This document shows positions 7,805-16,701 of a stretch of 64,000 nt of DNA, in pieces. A program made the translations under genes and the position numbers. Numbering within the stretch: the stretch's first letter is position 1; each line of letters starts with the position of its first letter. The notes under the pieces were generated by a model. That model searched no databases. It was not told the origin of the DNA and saw only the letters and a list, made by a program, of their open reading frames with translations. Origin of the DNA: Chersky-806 sp038252255 (GTDB lineage: Bacteria; Actinomycetota; Acidimicrobiia; IMCC26256; JAENVU01). The DNA is taken from positions 124,001 through 188,000 of the forward strand of contig JBBSAM010000004.1 of NCBI GenBank assembly GCA_038252255.1, read 5' to 3'.

Positions 7805-9352
7805 ATGACGAGTCGCGGCCACATCGTGATGGGGCTGCTCTTCTACCCACGCGGTGGTTCCGCCTACGTCGTGCGCTACCTCAGTCCCGCGCTCGCGCGC
7901 GCCGACTGGTCGGTCACGCTCGCCGTCGGGTCGGTCGGCATCGCGGGTGAGGAGACGCACGCCCCCACGTTCTTCTCCGGTCTCGACGTCCACTTCCTCG
8001 ACTCCACCGACGCGGTCCGGACGTTCGAGGCCGGCGGCGACGCGATCGCAGCCGCCTCGCCGATGCACCCCTCCTACGAAGACCGCGCCGGCGTCCCCGA
8101 CGTCGTCTTCGCATCAGTCCCGCCCGGGTTGGCCGACCATCTGGCCGCGGTCTGGGAAGCACCGTTCCGCGCCGCTGGTGCGGACCACGCCGACCTGTTC
8201 CATCTGCACCACCTGACGCCGCAGCTGGACGTGGTCCACGCCAACTGGCCGGACGTTCCGTTGGTGGTGCATCTCCACGGGACCGAGATGAAGATGATCG
8301 AAGCGATCAAGGTGAGGACCGCAATTGCAGACAGCTTCGGGGAGACCTTGGCGACGATGCCCGAGGATGTGAGCGGGCTCGAGTCGCGGGCCGGCGCGCT
8401 CGACGCGGTCGGGCTCGAGGTGCTCCGCACCACCCGATGGGGAGCCTTCCGGCACGGAGAGTTCTGGGCCGCTCGCCTGAAGGACCAGGTGCAGCTGGCC
8501 GACCACGTCATCGTCGTGTCACCCCAGAACCGGGAGGAGGCGATCTCGCTCTTCGGGCTCGAGCCCGACCGCGTCACCGCGCTGCCCAACGGCGTGGACA
8601 TCGAGCGCTTCAAACCCCGCTCGCGCGTCGCCGGTGGCCGCCGCGACGCCTTCCGGCGCTTTCTCGTCGACGATCCGCAGGGGTGGACGGAGACCGGGCC
8701 GCCGGGAACGCTCGCGTACACCGAAGCGGATCTGGACCGGCTGCTCGGCAAAGACGACGACGCGACCGTGTTGCTCTTCGTCGGGCGGTTCCTCGGGTTC
8801 AAGCGCGTCCCGGCGCTGATCCGCGCCTTCGCCCGAGCCCGGGATCAGTTCGCGCGCCGCGGCTCGCTCGTGGTCTGGGGCGGCCATCCCGGCGAGTGGG
8901 AGGACGAGCACCCCGTCACCGTGGCGCAGGAAGTCGGGTCGGACGGCATCTTCTTCACCGGCTGGCGCGGCCACGACGACCTTCCGTTCGGGCTGGCGGC
9001 TGCGGACGTGCTCGTCGTCCCGTCCGTCGACGACCCGTACCCGCAGGTCCCGCTCGAGGCGATGGCGGTCGGCCTTGCCGTTGTGGCCTGCGCCAGCGGT
9101 GGTCTCCTGTCGATGGTCAATCTCGATCCCGATCGCCCGACCGGCTGGCTCGTGCCCAACGACGATCTCGACGCGCTCACCGAGGCGATGGTCACGGTCG
9201 TCAACGATCCCGCCGAGACGGCGGCGCGGGGGGCGAACGCGCTGGCCCACGCGCGGGCCGAGCTCTCATGGGACGGTCTCGTCCCGCGGTTCGAAGGCGT
9301 GTACAGCCAGGCAACCGCATACGCTGCCGGACGGCGACGAGGGAACGGCTGA
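7805..9352 (+). CDS. Glycosyltransferase family 4-type
   Basis: 515 residues from the ATG at 7805. Two Rossmann-like halves (GT-B fold). The N-terminal half starts VMGLLFYPRGGSAYVVRYL, with the donor/acceptor loop rich in glycine, and has VPLVVHLHGTEMKMIEA. The C-terminal nucleotide-sugar half includes LPNGVDIERFKP, LLFVGRFLGFKRVPALIRAF, FFTGWRGHDDLPFGLAAADV and VVPSVDDPYPQVPLEAMAVG, corresponding to the E-x7-E region of GT4 enzymes, here with Q in place of the first Glu-Pro-Phe-Gly element. Likely transfers a sugar from a nucleotide donor to a lipid or polysaccharide acceptor. The monooxygenase gene starts 21 bases later. Confidence 0.85.
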   Translation: MTSRGHIVMGLLFYPRGGSAYVVRYLSPALARADWSVTLAVGSVGIAGEETHAPTFFSGLDVHFLDSTDAVRTFEAGGDAIAAASPMHPSYEDRAGVPDVVFASVPPGLADHLAAVWEAPFRAAGADHADLFHLHHLTPQLDVVHANWPDVPLVVHLHGTEMKMIEAIKVRTAIADSFGETLATMPEDVSGLESRAGALDAVGLEVLRTTRWGAFRHGEFWAARLKDQVQLADHVIVVSPQNREEAISLFGLEPDRVTALPNGVDIERFKPRSRVAGGRRDAFRRFLVDDPQGWTETGPPGTLAYTEADLDRLLGKDDDATVLLFVGRFLGFKRVPALIRAFARARDQFARRGSLVVWGGHPGEWEDEHPVTVAQEVGSDGIFFTGWRGHDDLPFGLAAADVLVVPSVDDPYPQVPLEAMAVGLAVVACASGGLLSMVNLDPDRPTGWLVPNDDLDALTEAMVTVVNDPAETAARGANALAHARAELSWDGLVPRFEGVYSQATAYAAGRRRGNG

Positions 9353-9373
9353 CCTGATGGAGCGACGGGGGAA

Positions 9374-10837
9374 ATGAGCGGCTCGAACGCACGACGACAG
9401 CTGCGGTTCGCGATCATCGGCGCCGGGATGGCCGGCATCCTCAGTGCGATCAAGCTGAGCGACGCCGGGCTGGACGACTACACGATCTACGAGAAGGGTG
9501 ATCGCTTCGGCGGCACCTGGCGCGAGAACACCTATCCCGGTCTGGCCTGCGACGTCCCGTCACACCTCTACTCGTACTCCTTCGCGCTGACGCCGGACTG
9601 GAGTCACCAGTTCTCACCGGGTCCGGAGATCCAGCACTACTTCGAGCGGGTGGCGCGCGAGCACGATCTCGAACGTCGAGTCCGCTTCGGCGACGAGGTG
9701 AAGCGGTGTGAGCTCGTCGATGGCCTTTGGCGGATCGAGACCGCAGCCGGTCACCACGACGAGGTGGACGTCGTCGTCGCGGCAACGGGGGTCCTGCACC
9801 ATCCGCGGTACCCCGACATCGAAGGCATCGACAACTTTGCCGGCGCGATGTTCCACAGCTCGCGCTGGGACCACGACGTACCGCTCGACGGCGCGCGCAT
9901 CGGGATCATCGGTACGGGATCCACGGCCGTGCAGATCGTGGGAGCGATCGTCGACCGGGTGGCCCACCTCTCGCTGTTCCAGCGCACACCCCAGTGGGTG
10001 TTGCCGCAGGTCAACCCGGCGATCACGGAGGAGGAGCAGGCCGCGTTCCGCGACCAACCGGAGAAGTTGGCCGCGCTGCACTCGAGCCTGTCGCAGACGT
10101 TCGGCCTCTTCGCCAACGCGGTGGTGGACGCGGAGTCGCCGGAGATGCAGTGGATCGAAGCTGCGTGCAAGACGAACCTGGAAGAGAGCGTCTCGGACCC
10201 CGAGCTGCGGGAACGGCTGCGCCCCGAGTACCGGGCCGCGTGCAAGCGTCTCATCATCTCGCCGAACTTCTACGAGGCGATCCAGGCACCGAACGCGGAG
10301 CTGGTCACGGAGGCGATCGAGTGCATCGTCCCCGAAGGTGTGCGGACCAAGGACGGTGAGCTCCACCAGCTCGACGTGCTCGTCCTCGCGACCGGCTTCC
10401 ACGCCGACGCGTTCATGCGGCCGATGGCCGTGACCGGGCGCGACGGTCGCACGCTCGAGCAAGAGTGGGCCGAGCGGCCGAACGCGTACCTGTCGATCTC
10501 CATCCCGGACTTCCCGAACTTCTTCATGCTCAACGGGCCGAACGGGCCCGTCGGCAACTTCTCGCTGATCGAGGTCGCGGAGCTGCAGTTCGGCTACGTC
10601 ATGCAGCTCATCGAGCGGTTGCGATCCGGCGAGTGCCGCGAGGTCTCGGCGACCCGCACGGCCATGGAGGAGTTCGAGGCGTCGCGAGTCGAGGCGGCCA
10701 AGAAGACGGTCTGGGTCACCGGCTGCCGCAGCTGGTATCTCGACGACCGCGGGATCCCGGCGACCTGGCCGTGGGCCTTCGACCGGTTCCGCACCGAGAT
10801 GGAAGCACCCGACCCGGAAGCGTTCGAGTGCCGGTAG
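9374..10837 (+). CDS. Flavin monooxygenase, Baeyer-Villiger type
   Basis: 487 residues. The FAD-binding Rossmann motif is IIGAGMAGILSAIKLSDAG at residue 13, followed by ATP-like GDRFGGTWRENTYPGLACD, typical of class B flavoproteins. The Baeyer-Villiger fingerprint F-x-G-x3-H-x3-W is seen as FAGAMFHSSRW, and the NADPH-binding motif is IGIIGTGSTAVQIV. VLATGFHADAFMRP is the conserved ATG region. Such enzymes insert oxygen next to ketone carbonyls or oxidise heteroatoms with NADPH and FAD. Length is slightly short, lacking the long N-terminal extension of some BVMOs. It follows the glycosyltransferase closely and probably shares its transcript. Confidence 0.93.
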   Translation: MSGSNARRQLRFAIIGAGMAGILSAIKLSDAGLDDYTIYEKGDRFGGTWRENTYPGLACDVPSHLYSYSFALTPDWSHQFSPGPEIQHYFERVAREHDLERRVRFGDEVKRCELVDGLWRIETAAGHHDEVDVVVAATGVLHHPRYPDIEGIDNFAGAMFHSSRWDHDVPLDGARIGIIGTGSTAVQIVGAIVDRVAHLSLFQRTPQWVLPQVNPAITEEEQAAFRDQPEKLAALHSSLSQTFGLFANAVVDAESPEMQWIEAACKTNLEESVSDPELRERLRPEYRAACKRLIISPNFYEAIQAPNAELVTEAIECIVPEGVRTKDGELHQLDVLVLATGFHADAFMRPMAVTGRDGRTLEQEWAERPNAYLSISIPDFPNFFMLNGPNGPVGNFSLIEVAELQFGYVMQLIERLRSGECREVSATRTAMEEFEASRVEAAKKTVWVTGCRSWYLDDRGIPATWPWAFDRFRTEMEAPDPEAFECR

Positions 10838-10939
10838 GGTCACGCCGGCCGAGCTCCGACCCGGGCCGAGCAGCTGACCCAGGTGACCTACGGTCGGGCC
10901 GCGCTAACTTCCGGCGCACCGACGCCGACGGGAGGACGA

Positions 10940-11794
10940 ATGGGCCAGCGACCGCTCCGGCAGTACTACGACGGCGTCACGATCGTCGTCGACGACGATC
11001 TCCCGCTCGTCGAACCATGGCTGCGGCACCGGCGTCGCCTGATCGCATCGCTGCGAGAGCTCAGCGACGAGCAGTGGAACACGACGACCCGCTGCGCGAG
11101 CTGGGACGCGCGCGGGGTGGTGAGCCATCTCGTCACGGTTGACGGGTTCTGGGTGTCGTCGCTGCGTGCCGCGCACGCGCGTGCCACGCCCACCACCTTC
11201 ATCCGCGGCTTCGACCCTTCGACCGGCACCGACGTCTTCGTCGATCCCATGCTCGAGCTGCCGACGGACGTGATCCTGCAGCAGCTCGTCGATGGGACGG
11301 ACACCTTCGTCACGACGGTCGGGGAGCTCGAGGCCGACGACTGGTCTGCACCCGGTGAGGCACCGTTCGGCCACTTGCCGGCGCGCTACCTCCTGGCTCA
11401 CGCGCTCTGGGACTCGTGGCTCCACGAGCGCGACATCCTCCTGCCCCTCGGCCTGGAGCCGGCCGTCGAGCCGGACGAGGTGCTGGCCGCCACCTGGTAC
11501 ACGCTCGTCGTCGGTGGACTGCAGGGTGGACTGCTCGAGGATGCCGAGCCCGTGGGTCCCGGAGCCGAGGAACCCATCGACGTGACGTTGCGCTTCGAGG
11601 ATGTTCCCGGGCCCACCTTGCGCGTGCAGATCGACACCGGAGTCCGCATCACGCGTGCGGACGGCGGGGAGGCGGTGTCCGTGGGCGCGATCGACCTGGT
11701 GGAGGGCCTCGCCGGCCGCGCATCCCCGGCACCGCTGGACGCGCTACCGGCGGATCTCGGTGCGCATCTCGGGCGCGCCGCGCAGATCCTCTGA
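10940..11794 (+). CDS. Maleylpyruvate isomerase-like (DinB fold) mycothiol-dependent enzyme
   Basis: 284 residues from an ATG preceded by GGGAGG five bases upstream. The N-terminal DinB-like helical bundle contains LREL.DEQWNTTTRCASWDARGVVSHLVTVDGFW in spaced form, with the metal-ligand histidine in VVSHLVTVDG, and later LPARYLLAHALWDSWLHERDI, where two more histidines complete the usual three-His site. The C-terminal part is the SCP-2-like region. Family members use mycothiol as thiol cofactor in isomerisation or conjugation; the substrate here is unknown. Confidence 0.85.
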   Translation: MGQRPLRQYYDGVTIVVDDDLPLVEPWLRHRRRLIASLRELSDEQWNTTTRCASWDARGVVSHLVTVDGFWVSSLRAAHARATPTTFIRGFDPSTGTDVFVDPMLELPTDVILQQLVDGTDTFVTTVGELEADDWSAPGEAPFGHLPARYLLAHALWDSWLHERDILLPLGLEPAVEPDEVLAATWYTLVVGGLQGGLLEDAEPVGPGAEEPIDVTLRFEDVPGPTLRVQIDTGVRITRADGGEAVSVGAIDLVEGLAGRASPAPLDALPADLGAHLGRAAQIL

Positions 11795-11823
11795 CCGCAA
11801 CGGGGCCGTGACCGCCCGCGAGG

Positions 11824-13008
11824 TCAGTGGCTGTGAGCGGTGTCGCAGAGGCGTGTCTCGCCTTCTTTGATCTGGCCCGCACCGACTCCCTCGAGCGCGG
11901 CGAACGGTCCGCACTGGTGCGGCTCGATCCACACGTGGATCATCGGAGCCTGGCTGCCCTTGCTCAGCCCGTCCGGGCACGATCCGCCGGTCGAGGTGAG
12001 TCCGGCGACCTGGCCCGAAGGCGTGAAGCAGAGGTTGTTGTGGATGTGCCACTGCGTGAGCTTGCCGCCGATGTCGGGCACGTCGGCCAGCGTCTGGTTC
12101 GGCGCGAGCATGAACATCGCCGCTGCGAGCTTCTTCCCGCCCTTCCCGTCCGGCTCGTACACGAGCGACTCGGGGTGGTCGGGGTCGAGGATGCGACCGT
12201 CGTCGAAGTAGTTGACGTTGATGTAGTGCTCGTCACCGGTGATCGCGTCGCCGATCGAGTGGTACCCGTCGGCCTCGGCCACCTTCGGATCCGAGAACTG
12301 CGGGAGACGGGCCAGCGTGATCGCGATGAGGTTCTCGGCTCGCGCCTGCTCCTGGAGAGTCACGCCCGGTACCCCACCGAGGTCGATCGGCTTCGTCGGG
12401 TCGTACGGCTTCGGCGCCACCGCCGACGCGGTGTGGACGTGGCCCGCGCCGCCGGCACCGTGCGCGTGAACGACCAGGGCACTGTGGTCGTGCCCCGCCG
12501 CGTGCACGTGGGTGCCGGCAGAGACCATCGCGGGCACCGCGACGAGCGCGGTGACGAGGGCACTGACGACGAGCGCGGACTGCGCCAGACTCGTCGGCCG
12601 GTGGCCGTTGTACGCAGCCGCGATTGCACCCAGGACGGCAGCAGCCGCGAAGCCCGCGGCGACGAAGTCCGCGAGCTGGATCTTCTCGGCCACCTCGAGA
12701 CCGTTGACGAACGAGATGCCGGAGGTCTTGGCCAGCACCCAGCCCGCGAAGAACACCGCGTTGAGCCCGGCGCCGATCAGCGCGGCGGTGCGTCCCGGGT
12801 AGAGCAGCGCCAGGACGCCCCAGCCGATCTGGATGGCCGCGACCGCGGTGAAGACGATGACCGCCTGGCGGTGCTCGCTGTGCACGCCGATGGCGGCGGC
12901 GTGGATCGCGCCCGCACCGATCGACGCGAACGCGGCGACGGCAAGTGCCGGCGCGATGGTGACAGGGCGCCGTTTCGCGCCGAGCGCGTTGCCGGCAACG
13001 GTGGCCAT
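11824..13008 (-). CDS. Multi-pass membrane protein with His-rich linker and exported C-terminal domain
   Basis: 394 residues; a clear ribosome site (GAAGGGGGAT) precedes the ATG at 13008. The N-terminal 175 residues form about five or six membrane helices. A histidine-rich linker follows (GTHVHAAGHDHSALVVHAHG then AGHVHTA) and could bind metal. The C-terminal 190 residues are soluble, with LIAITLARLPQFSDPKVAEA, GDEHYINVNYFDDGRILDP, AAAMFMLAPNQTLADVP, LTQWHIHNNLCFT and PMIHVWIEPHQCGPFAALEG; the several His and Cys residues suggest metal or cofactor binding. Homologous hypothetical proteins are familiar in actinobacteria; I know no function for them. Confidence 0.7.
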   Translation of the reverse strand: MATVAGNALGAKRRPVTIAPALAVAAFASIGAGAIHAAAIGVHSEHRQAVIVFTAVAAIQIGWGVLALLYPGRTAALIGAGLNAVFFAGWVLAKTSGISFVNGLEVAEKIQLADFVAAGFAAAAVLGAIAAAYNGHRPTSLAQSALVVSALVTALVAVPAMVSAGTHVHAAGHDHSALVVHAHGAGGAGHVHTASAVAPKPYDPTKPIDLGGVPGVTLQEQARAENLIAITLARLPQFSDPKVAEADGYHSIGDAITGDEHYINVNYFDDGRILDPDHPESLVYEPDGKGGKKLAAAMFMLAPNQTLADVPDIGGKLTQWHIHNNLCFTPSGQVAGLTSTGGSCPDGLSKGSQAPMIHVWIEPHQCGPFAALEGVGAGQIKEGETRLCDTAHSH

Positions 13009-13082
13009 CGATCCCCCTTCTTGGCGGCCGGCGGCGGGCCGCGGTGGACCGCGCATGGTACCTGCAGGGACCCGTCAGGGCA

Positions 13083-14156
13083 TCAGGGCGATTGCTCCGC
13101 GAGTCGCTCTTTCTGCTGCGGTGGGCGGAGCAGCTGCATGCCCGGCTTCTCGACCGCCCACCACGACAGGTAGCCGAGCCCGACGCAGAGCGGGGCGGCG
13201 ACGGCGAAGAAGACGACGGGGTCCGGCGAGAAGCCCGCGTTGACCAGCAGCTGCTGGGCCGGGAACGACAGGATGTAGATGCCGTACGAAGGATCGCCGA
13301 GCCGGTGGAACCGGTGCACCGGCTCCGAGCTCGCCATCCCGAGCCCGATGACGAAGGCGGAGATGCCCGCCACGAACAGCAGCGGTTCCTCGATGGCGAA
13401 GGCCACGAGGCAGAGCGCGGCGCCGCCGGCGATCATCCAGCGCTTCGAGAGCTCGTCACGGAACGTCGCGAGCGCGAGGCCGAGCAGGAAGTACGTCCCG
13501 AGGTGGATCGCGCCGCGCTCGGTGATGCCGAGGACGGCGTACGGAGCCGGGAGGGTCCGCTCGACGACTGCGAACTCGAACGCGAGGAGGGTGAGCACTG
13601 CGATGGCGGCGACGAGCGAGCGTCGCCGCATGACGCCGAGGAGTCCGAGCGCGAGGACCCCGACGTACGCCCACGCCTCGTAGGGGAGGGTCCACAGCGA
13701 CCCGTTGACTGCTTGCGACGGCTGGGCGTCGAACACGCCCGGGAGCCGGAAGTGCACCCGGGCGAAGAGCGTCATGTTCCAGAGGTAGTCCCAGGTGAAC
13801 TTCGACCGGAAGTAGTCGCCCCGCGACAGGTCCGTGACGGCCGGGCCCAGGAACAGGACCGAGATGACGACGAGCACCGCCAGCGCGGGCCAGATGCGCG
13901 CGAAGCGGCGGCGGGCGAAGCGCCACGGCCGGGGATCGCGCTCCCAGCTCTGCGCGACGAGGAAGCCGCTGGTGAGGAAGAACGTGATGACGCCGAGGTG
14001 GCCGGAGTCGATGGAGTATTTGCCGACGTTGACGTGCGGGCCACGGTGCCCGGTGATCCCGAACGAGTGGTCGAAGACGACCATGAGCGCCGCGACGATG
14101 CGAATGAGGTCGAAGCCGTCGAAGCGCACCCTCGGTCGAGTGGACAGCACCCGCAC
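13083..14156 (-). CDS. Acyltransferase 3 family membrane protein
   Basis: 357 residues, about ten membrane helices. The family signature is at the start: GFDLIRIVAALMVVFDHSFG, with the Arg and the catalytic-type His spaced as in OafA/YrhL proteins, and FFLTSGFLVAQSWERDPRPW matching the F-F-x-(L/I)-SGF segment. Such enzymes O-acetylate or acylate cell-surface glycans or lipids using acyl-CoA from the cytoplasm. It stands alone between the His-rich membrane protein and the hydrolase operon, all on the minus strand. Confidence 0.9.
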   Translation of the reverse strand: MRVLSTRPRVRFDGFDLIRIVAALMVVFDHSFGITGHRGPHVNVGKYSIDSGHLGVITFFLTSGFLVAQSWERDPRPWRFARRRFARIWPALAVLVVISVLFLGPAVTDLSRGDYFRSKFTWDYLWNMTLFARVHFRLPGVFDAQPSQAVNGSLWTLPYEAWAYVGVLALGLLGVMRRRSLVAAIAVLTLLAFEFAVVERTLPAPYAVLGITERGAIHLGTYFLLGLALATFRDELSKRWMIAGGAALCLVAFAIEEPLLFVAGISAFVIGLGMASSEPVHRFHRLGDPSYGIYILSFPAQQLLVNAGFSPDPVVFFAVAAPLCVGLGYLSWWAVEKPGMQLLRPPQQKERLAEQSP

Positions 14157-14219
14157 TCCCGCCTTTCCCCGAAGCCGGGGAACGGGAGCATCCCAGATAA
14201 CGCCCCCAGTGATCCATTA

Positions 14220-16091
14220 TCACTCAGCGGGGCAGGTCTTCCCGCCAGGCGGCGGTTCGAGGCTCACGAGATAGGTGACGACGGCATCGTCGATGCACTG
14301 GGATCCCCGCCCGAACGCCGTGTGCCCGGTGCCCGCCCACCGCAGCAGCGTGCCCGAGTCCAGCGCCTTGGCCAGGGCCACCGCGCCTTCGATCGGGGTG
14401 GCGGGATCGCCTTCGGTGCCGATCACGAGGATGGGCGGCGCGCCCTTCGCGTCGAGCGGGCCGGGCGGCGGATCCACGCGTGGCGCCGGCCAGAACGCGC
14501 ACGGGAGCGCCAGCAGCACTCCCACGGCATCGAAGTGCTTCCGGCTGTCCACGATCCCACGCACCGCGTCGAGGGCCTGCTTCGGTGTGAACCGGCCGCC
14601 GAGGTCGACGCAGTTGATCGCGTAGTGGGCTTCCATCTCGTTGCTGTACGAACCATCCGGTCGCCGCCCGGTGTAGCGGTCGGCGAGCTGGCTCAGCGGC
14701 GCGCCATCGCCCGCATCGGCTCGGGCCAGCGCGTTCCAAAGCTCCGGCCAGCCCGCGGCACCCCGGTAGAGCCCGTACACGGCGCCGAGCTCCGCCCTGG
14801 TCCGCCCGAGACGCCGCCCGCCGCCCACGTCGAGCGGCGCGGTGATCAGGCGCGACATGAGCGCATCGAAGGCCGCTGAAGGGTCGCGGCCTCGGGCGAA
14901 CGGGCACGTAGCGTCGGCCGCGCAGCTCGCGAGTGCGGAAGTGAGCGAGGAGTCGAAGCCCGACGTGTCGGTGTTCGACGCACCGGTCAGCGCACGGTCC
15001 GGATGCACCGCGCCGTCGAGCACGACGGCACGGACCCGATTGGGATAGAGGTCCGCGTACAGGGCCCCGAGGTACGTGCCGTACGAGTAGCCGAGGTAGC
15101 TCAAGCGGTCGGCCCCGAGCGCGATGCGGATCCTCTCGACGTCCCGGACCGTGCTCGTGGTGTCGACGTGGTCGAGCAGTGGACCGCTGCGGCGCGCGCA
15201 ACCCTGTATGAGCCGTTGGATGGCCCTCACCGCCGCATCGCGATCTGCCGGTGAGGGCGCCGTGAGGTCCGCGTCGAAGAGCGGGTCGAGGTTGTCGGCG
15301 CAGTCGACCGGGGTGCTGCGGCCGACACCACGCGGGTCGAACGTCACGAGATCGAACCGGCGCAGGATCTCGGGCGGCATGGTGAGCGTGGCCTGGCGGA
15401 GGAACGCGATGCCCGAGTACCCAGGACCGCCCGGGTTGATGAGGAGCGGGCCGATGCGCGACGCCGGGTCGTCGGCCGGTCGCCGCACGACGGTGATCTC
15501 GATCTGCTCGCCGGCCGCCGCGGCGTAGTCGAGCGGGACCTGCAACCGCCCGCACTCGAGCCCCGCATCGCCGTACCGAGTCCAGCGGATCCGGCGACCG
15601 GCCCGCGCGTTGCACCGAAGGGTCGGGAGGTCGTCGAACGCGCGCGAGAAGTCCGAGAGTGGGGGCGTGAGCCCGTTGAACGCCGTGACGAAGTCGTTCG
15701 ACGCGGCGTTCATCTCGTCGACGATCGAGTTGTACGCGTGCGTGTCCTGCGCCGCTCCCGCAGCCTGCAGCCGGGTGAGGCGATCGACCAGCGCCTGCTC
15801 GAGCTGCACCACCCGCGCCGTCGCGGCGGTCGCGATCCGAGCCGCGTCGGCGAACGGCTGCACCGAGCCACGCACGGCGGCCTGATCGGCCTCGGCCTGC
15901 CGGAACGGGGCCCGAGCCCGCTCGAGCCGCAGCTGCGCCGCGGCCAGCCGGCGGTCCGCGGTGCGGCTGGCGTCCAGCCCCCGCCGGGCGACGAGCGCCC
16001 CGACCGCCAGCAGCCCGAACGCGAGCACGGCCATGACCACGAGCAGCCATCGGTGCCCGCGCCGCTCGCGCATGGTGTCGTCGTCGCTCAC
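14220..16091 (-). CDS. Anchored alpha/beta hydrolase, tripeptidyl aminopeptidase (TAP) type
   Basis: 623 residues starting with GTG at 16091, which overlaps the TGA of the preceding gene (GTGA). An N-terminal helix (WLLVVMAVLAFGLLAVGALV) is followed by a coiled-coil-like stretch to about residue 140, then the catalytic domain. The oxyanion-loop region is LLINPGGPGYSGIAFL, the nucleophile elbow is GYSYGTYLGA, and the C-terminal TAP-like lid domain contains IVIGTEGDPATPIEGA and the catalytic-type histidine in AGTGHTAFG. Members release short peptides or hydrolyse esters outside the cell. The long coiled-coil insertion before the hydrolase domain is unusual and resembles the small membrane protein encoded directly upstream. 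Confidence 0.85.
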   Translation of the reverse strand: MSDDDTMRERRGHRWLLVVMAVLAFGLLAVGALVARRGLDASRTADRRLAAAQLRLERARAPFRQAEADQAAVRGSVQPFADAARIATAATARVVQLEQALVDRLTRLQAAGAAQDTHAYNSIVDEMNAASNDFVTAFNGLTPPLSDFSRAFDDLPTLRCNARAGRRIRWTRYGDAGLECGRLQVPLDYAAAAGEQIEITVVRRPADDPASRIGPLLINPGGPGYSGIAFLRQATLTMPPEILRRFDLVTFDPRGVGRSTPVDCADNLDPLFDADLTAPSPADRDAAVRAIQRLIQGCARRSGPLLDHVDTTSTVRDVERIRIALGADRLSYLGYSYGTYLGALYADLYPNRVRAVVLDGAVHPDRALTGASNTDTSGFDSSLTSALASCAADATCPFARGRDPSAAFDALMSRLITAPLDVGGGRRLGRTRAELGAVYGLYRGAAGWPELWNALARADAGDGAPLSQLADRYTGRRPDGSYSNEMEAHYAINCVDLGGRFTPKQALDAVRGIVDSRKHFDAVGVLLALPCAFWPAPRVDPPPGPLDAKGAPPILVIGTEGDPATPIEGAVALAKALDSGTLLRWAGTGHTAFGRGSQCIDDAVVTYLVSLEPPPGGKTCPAE

Positions 16092-16546
16092 GGCGTGCCC
16101 GCGCCGAGGTTGCGGGTCGCGAGCTCCGCGGCCGCGACCGCGCCCTGGGCGCGGGCCAGGCTGTCGCGGAGCCCTTGCACGGACGTGGCTCCCTCGCCGG
16201 CGATGAGCTCGTTCGCCGCGGCCCTGCGGCCGGAGTTGGAGAGCCGGACCGCCCGATCGAGCACCTCGTTCGTCGTTGCGGACTCGGTGATCACCTTGTC
16301 GCTGGCTTCGACGATGGTGGTCACGGACTTCGCCACCCGCTCCGCCTCACTGATGGGCGCATCGATGTTGCGCTCCGCTCGTGCGGTGCGCGCTTCCAGG
16401 ACGAGTCGCTCACGCCGCACGGCCGCGGCGCGTGTGCGCGCGTCATCGGCGCGACCGAACGCGGTGACGCCGGCAATCAGGAGCGCGACCCCGACGACCG
16501 CCGCGAGCACGCTCAGCGCAACGACCAGCCGGCCGCGCGTGTCCAC
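16088..16546 (-). CDS. Small membrane protein with coiled coil, unknown function
   Basis: 152 residues from GTG at 16546. One N-terminal helix (RLVVALSVLAAVVGVALLIA) is followed by a charged, Ala/Glu/Arg-rich region that should form a coiled coil (DDARTRAAAVRRERLVLEAR, ISEAERVAKSVTTIVEASDK). The same layout, helix then coiled coil, forms the N-terminus of the adjacent hydrolase, so the two may pair in the membrane. Coupled to the hydrolase gene by a four-base overlap and five bases downstream of the zinc-ribbon gene. Confidence 0.65.
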   Translation of the reverse strand: MDTRGRLVVALSVLAAVVGVALLIAGVTAFGRADDARTRAAAVRRERLVLEARTARAERNIDAPISEAERVAKSVTTIVEASDKVITESATTNEVLDRAVRLSNSGRRAAANELIAGEGATSVQGLRDSLARAQGAVAAAELATRNLGAGTP

Positions 16547-16551
16547 GCCGC

Positions 16552-16701
16552 TCAGACCTGCTCGCCGAACGCGTCGCAGCCCGGGTTCTCGCAGACGAAG
16601 CTGGGTTCGAGGACGTTGGCCGTCTCGGCGGGGAGCGCCGTCACCCCGCAGTAGGGGCAGATCGGCGCGCGGTCGATCTCCGCATCGTCCCAGTCGCTCA
16701 C
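16552..16701 (-). CDS. Small zinc-ribbon-like protein
   Basis: 49 residues starting GTG at 16701 (MSDWDDAEIDRAPICPYCGV). Two cysteine pairs are spaced as a zinc ribbon: CPYC near residue 15 and C-E-N-P-G-C near residue 40. The start overlaps the stop of the upstream 150-residue protein gene (GTGA), and the next gene begins five bases after its stop, so it is certainly inside the operon. Its role is unknown. Confidence 0.65.
   Translation of the reverse strand: MSDWDDAEIDRAPICPYCGVTALPAETANVLEPSFVCENPGCDAFGEQV

Noticed and set aside
13044..14879. Long plus-strand open frame opposite the acyltransferase and hydrolase genes
   Set aside because: Arg/Glu/Gly/Pro-rich composition typical of antisense reading of high-GC genes; the minus-strand genes have clear motifs.
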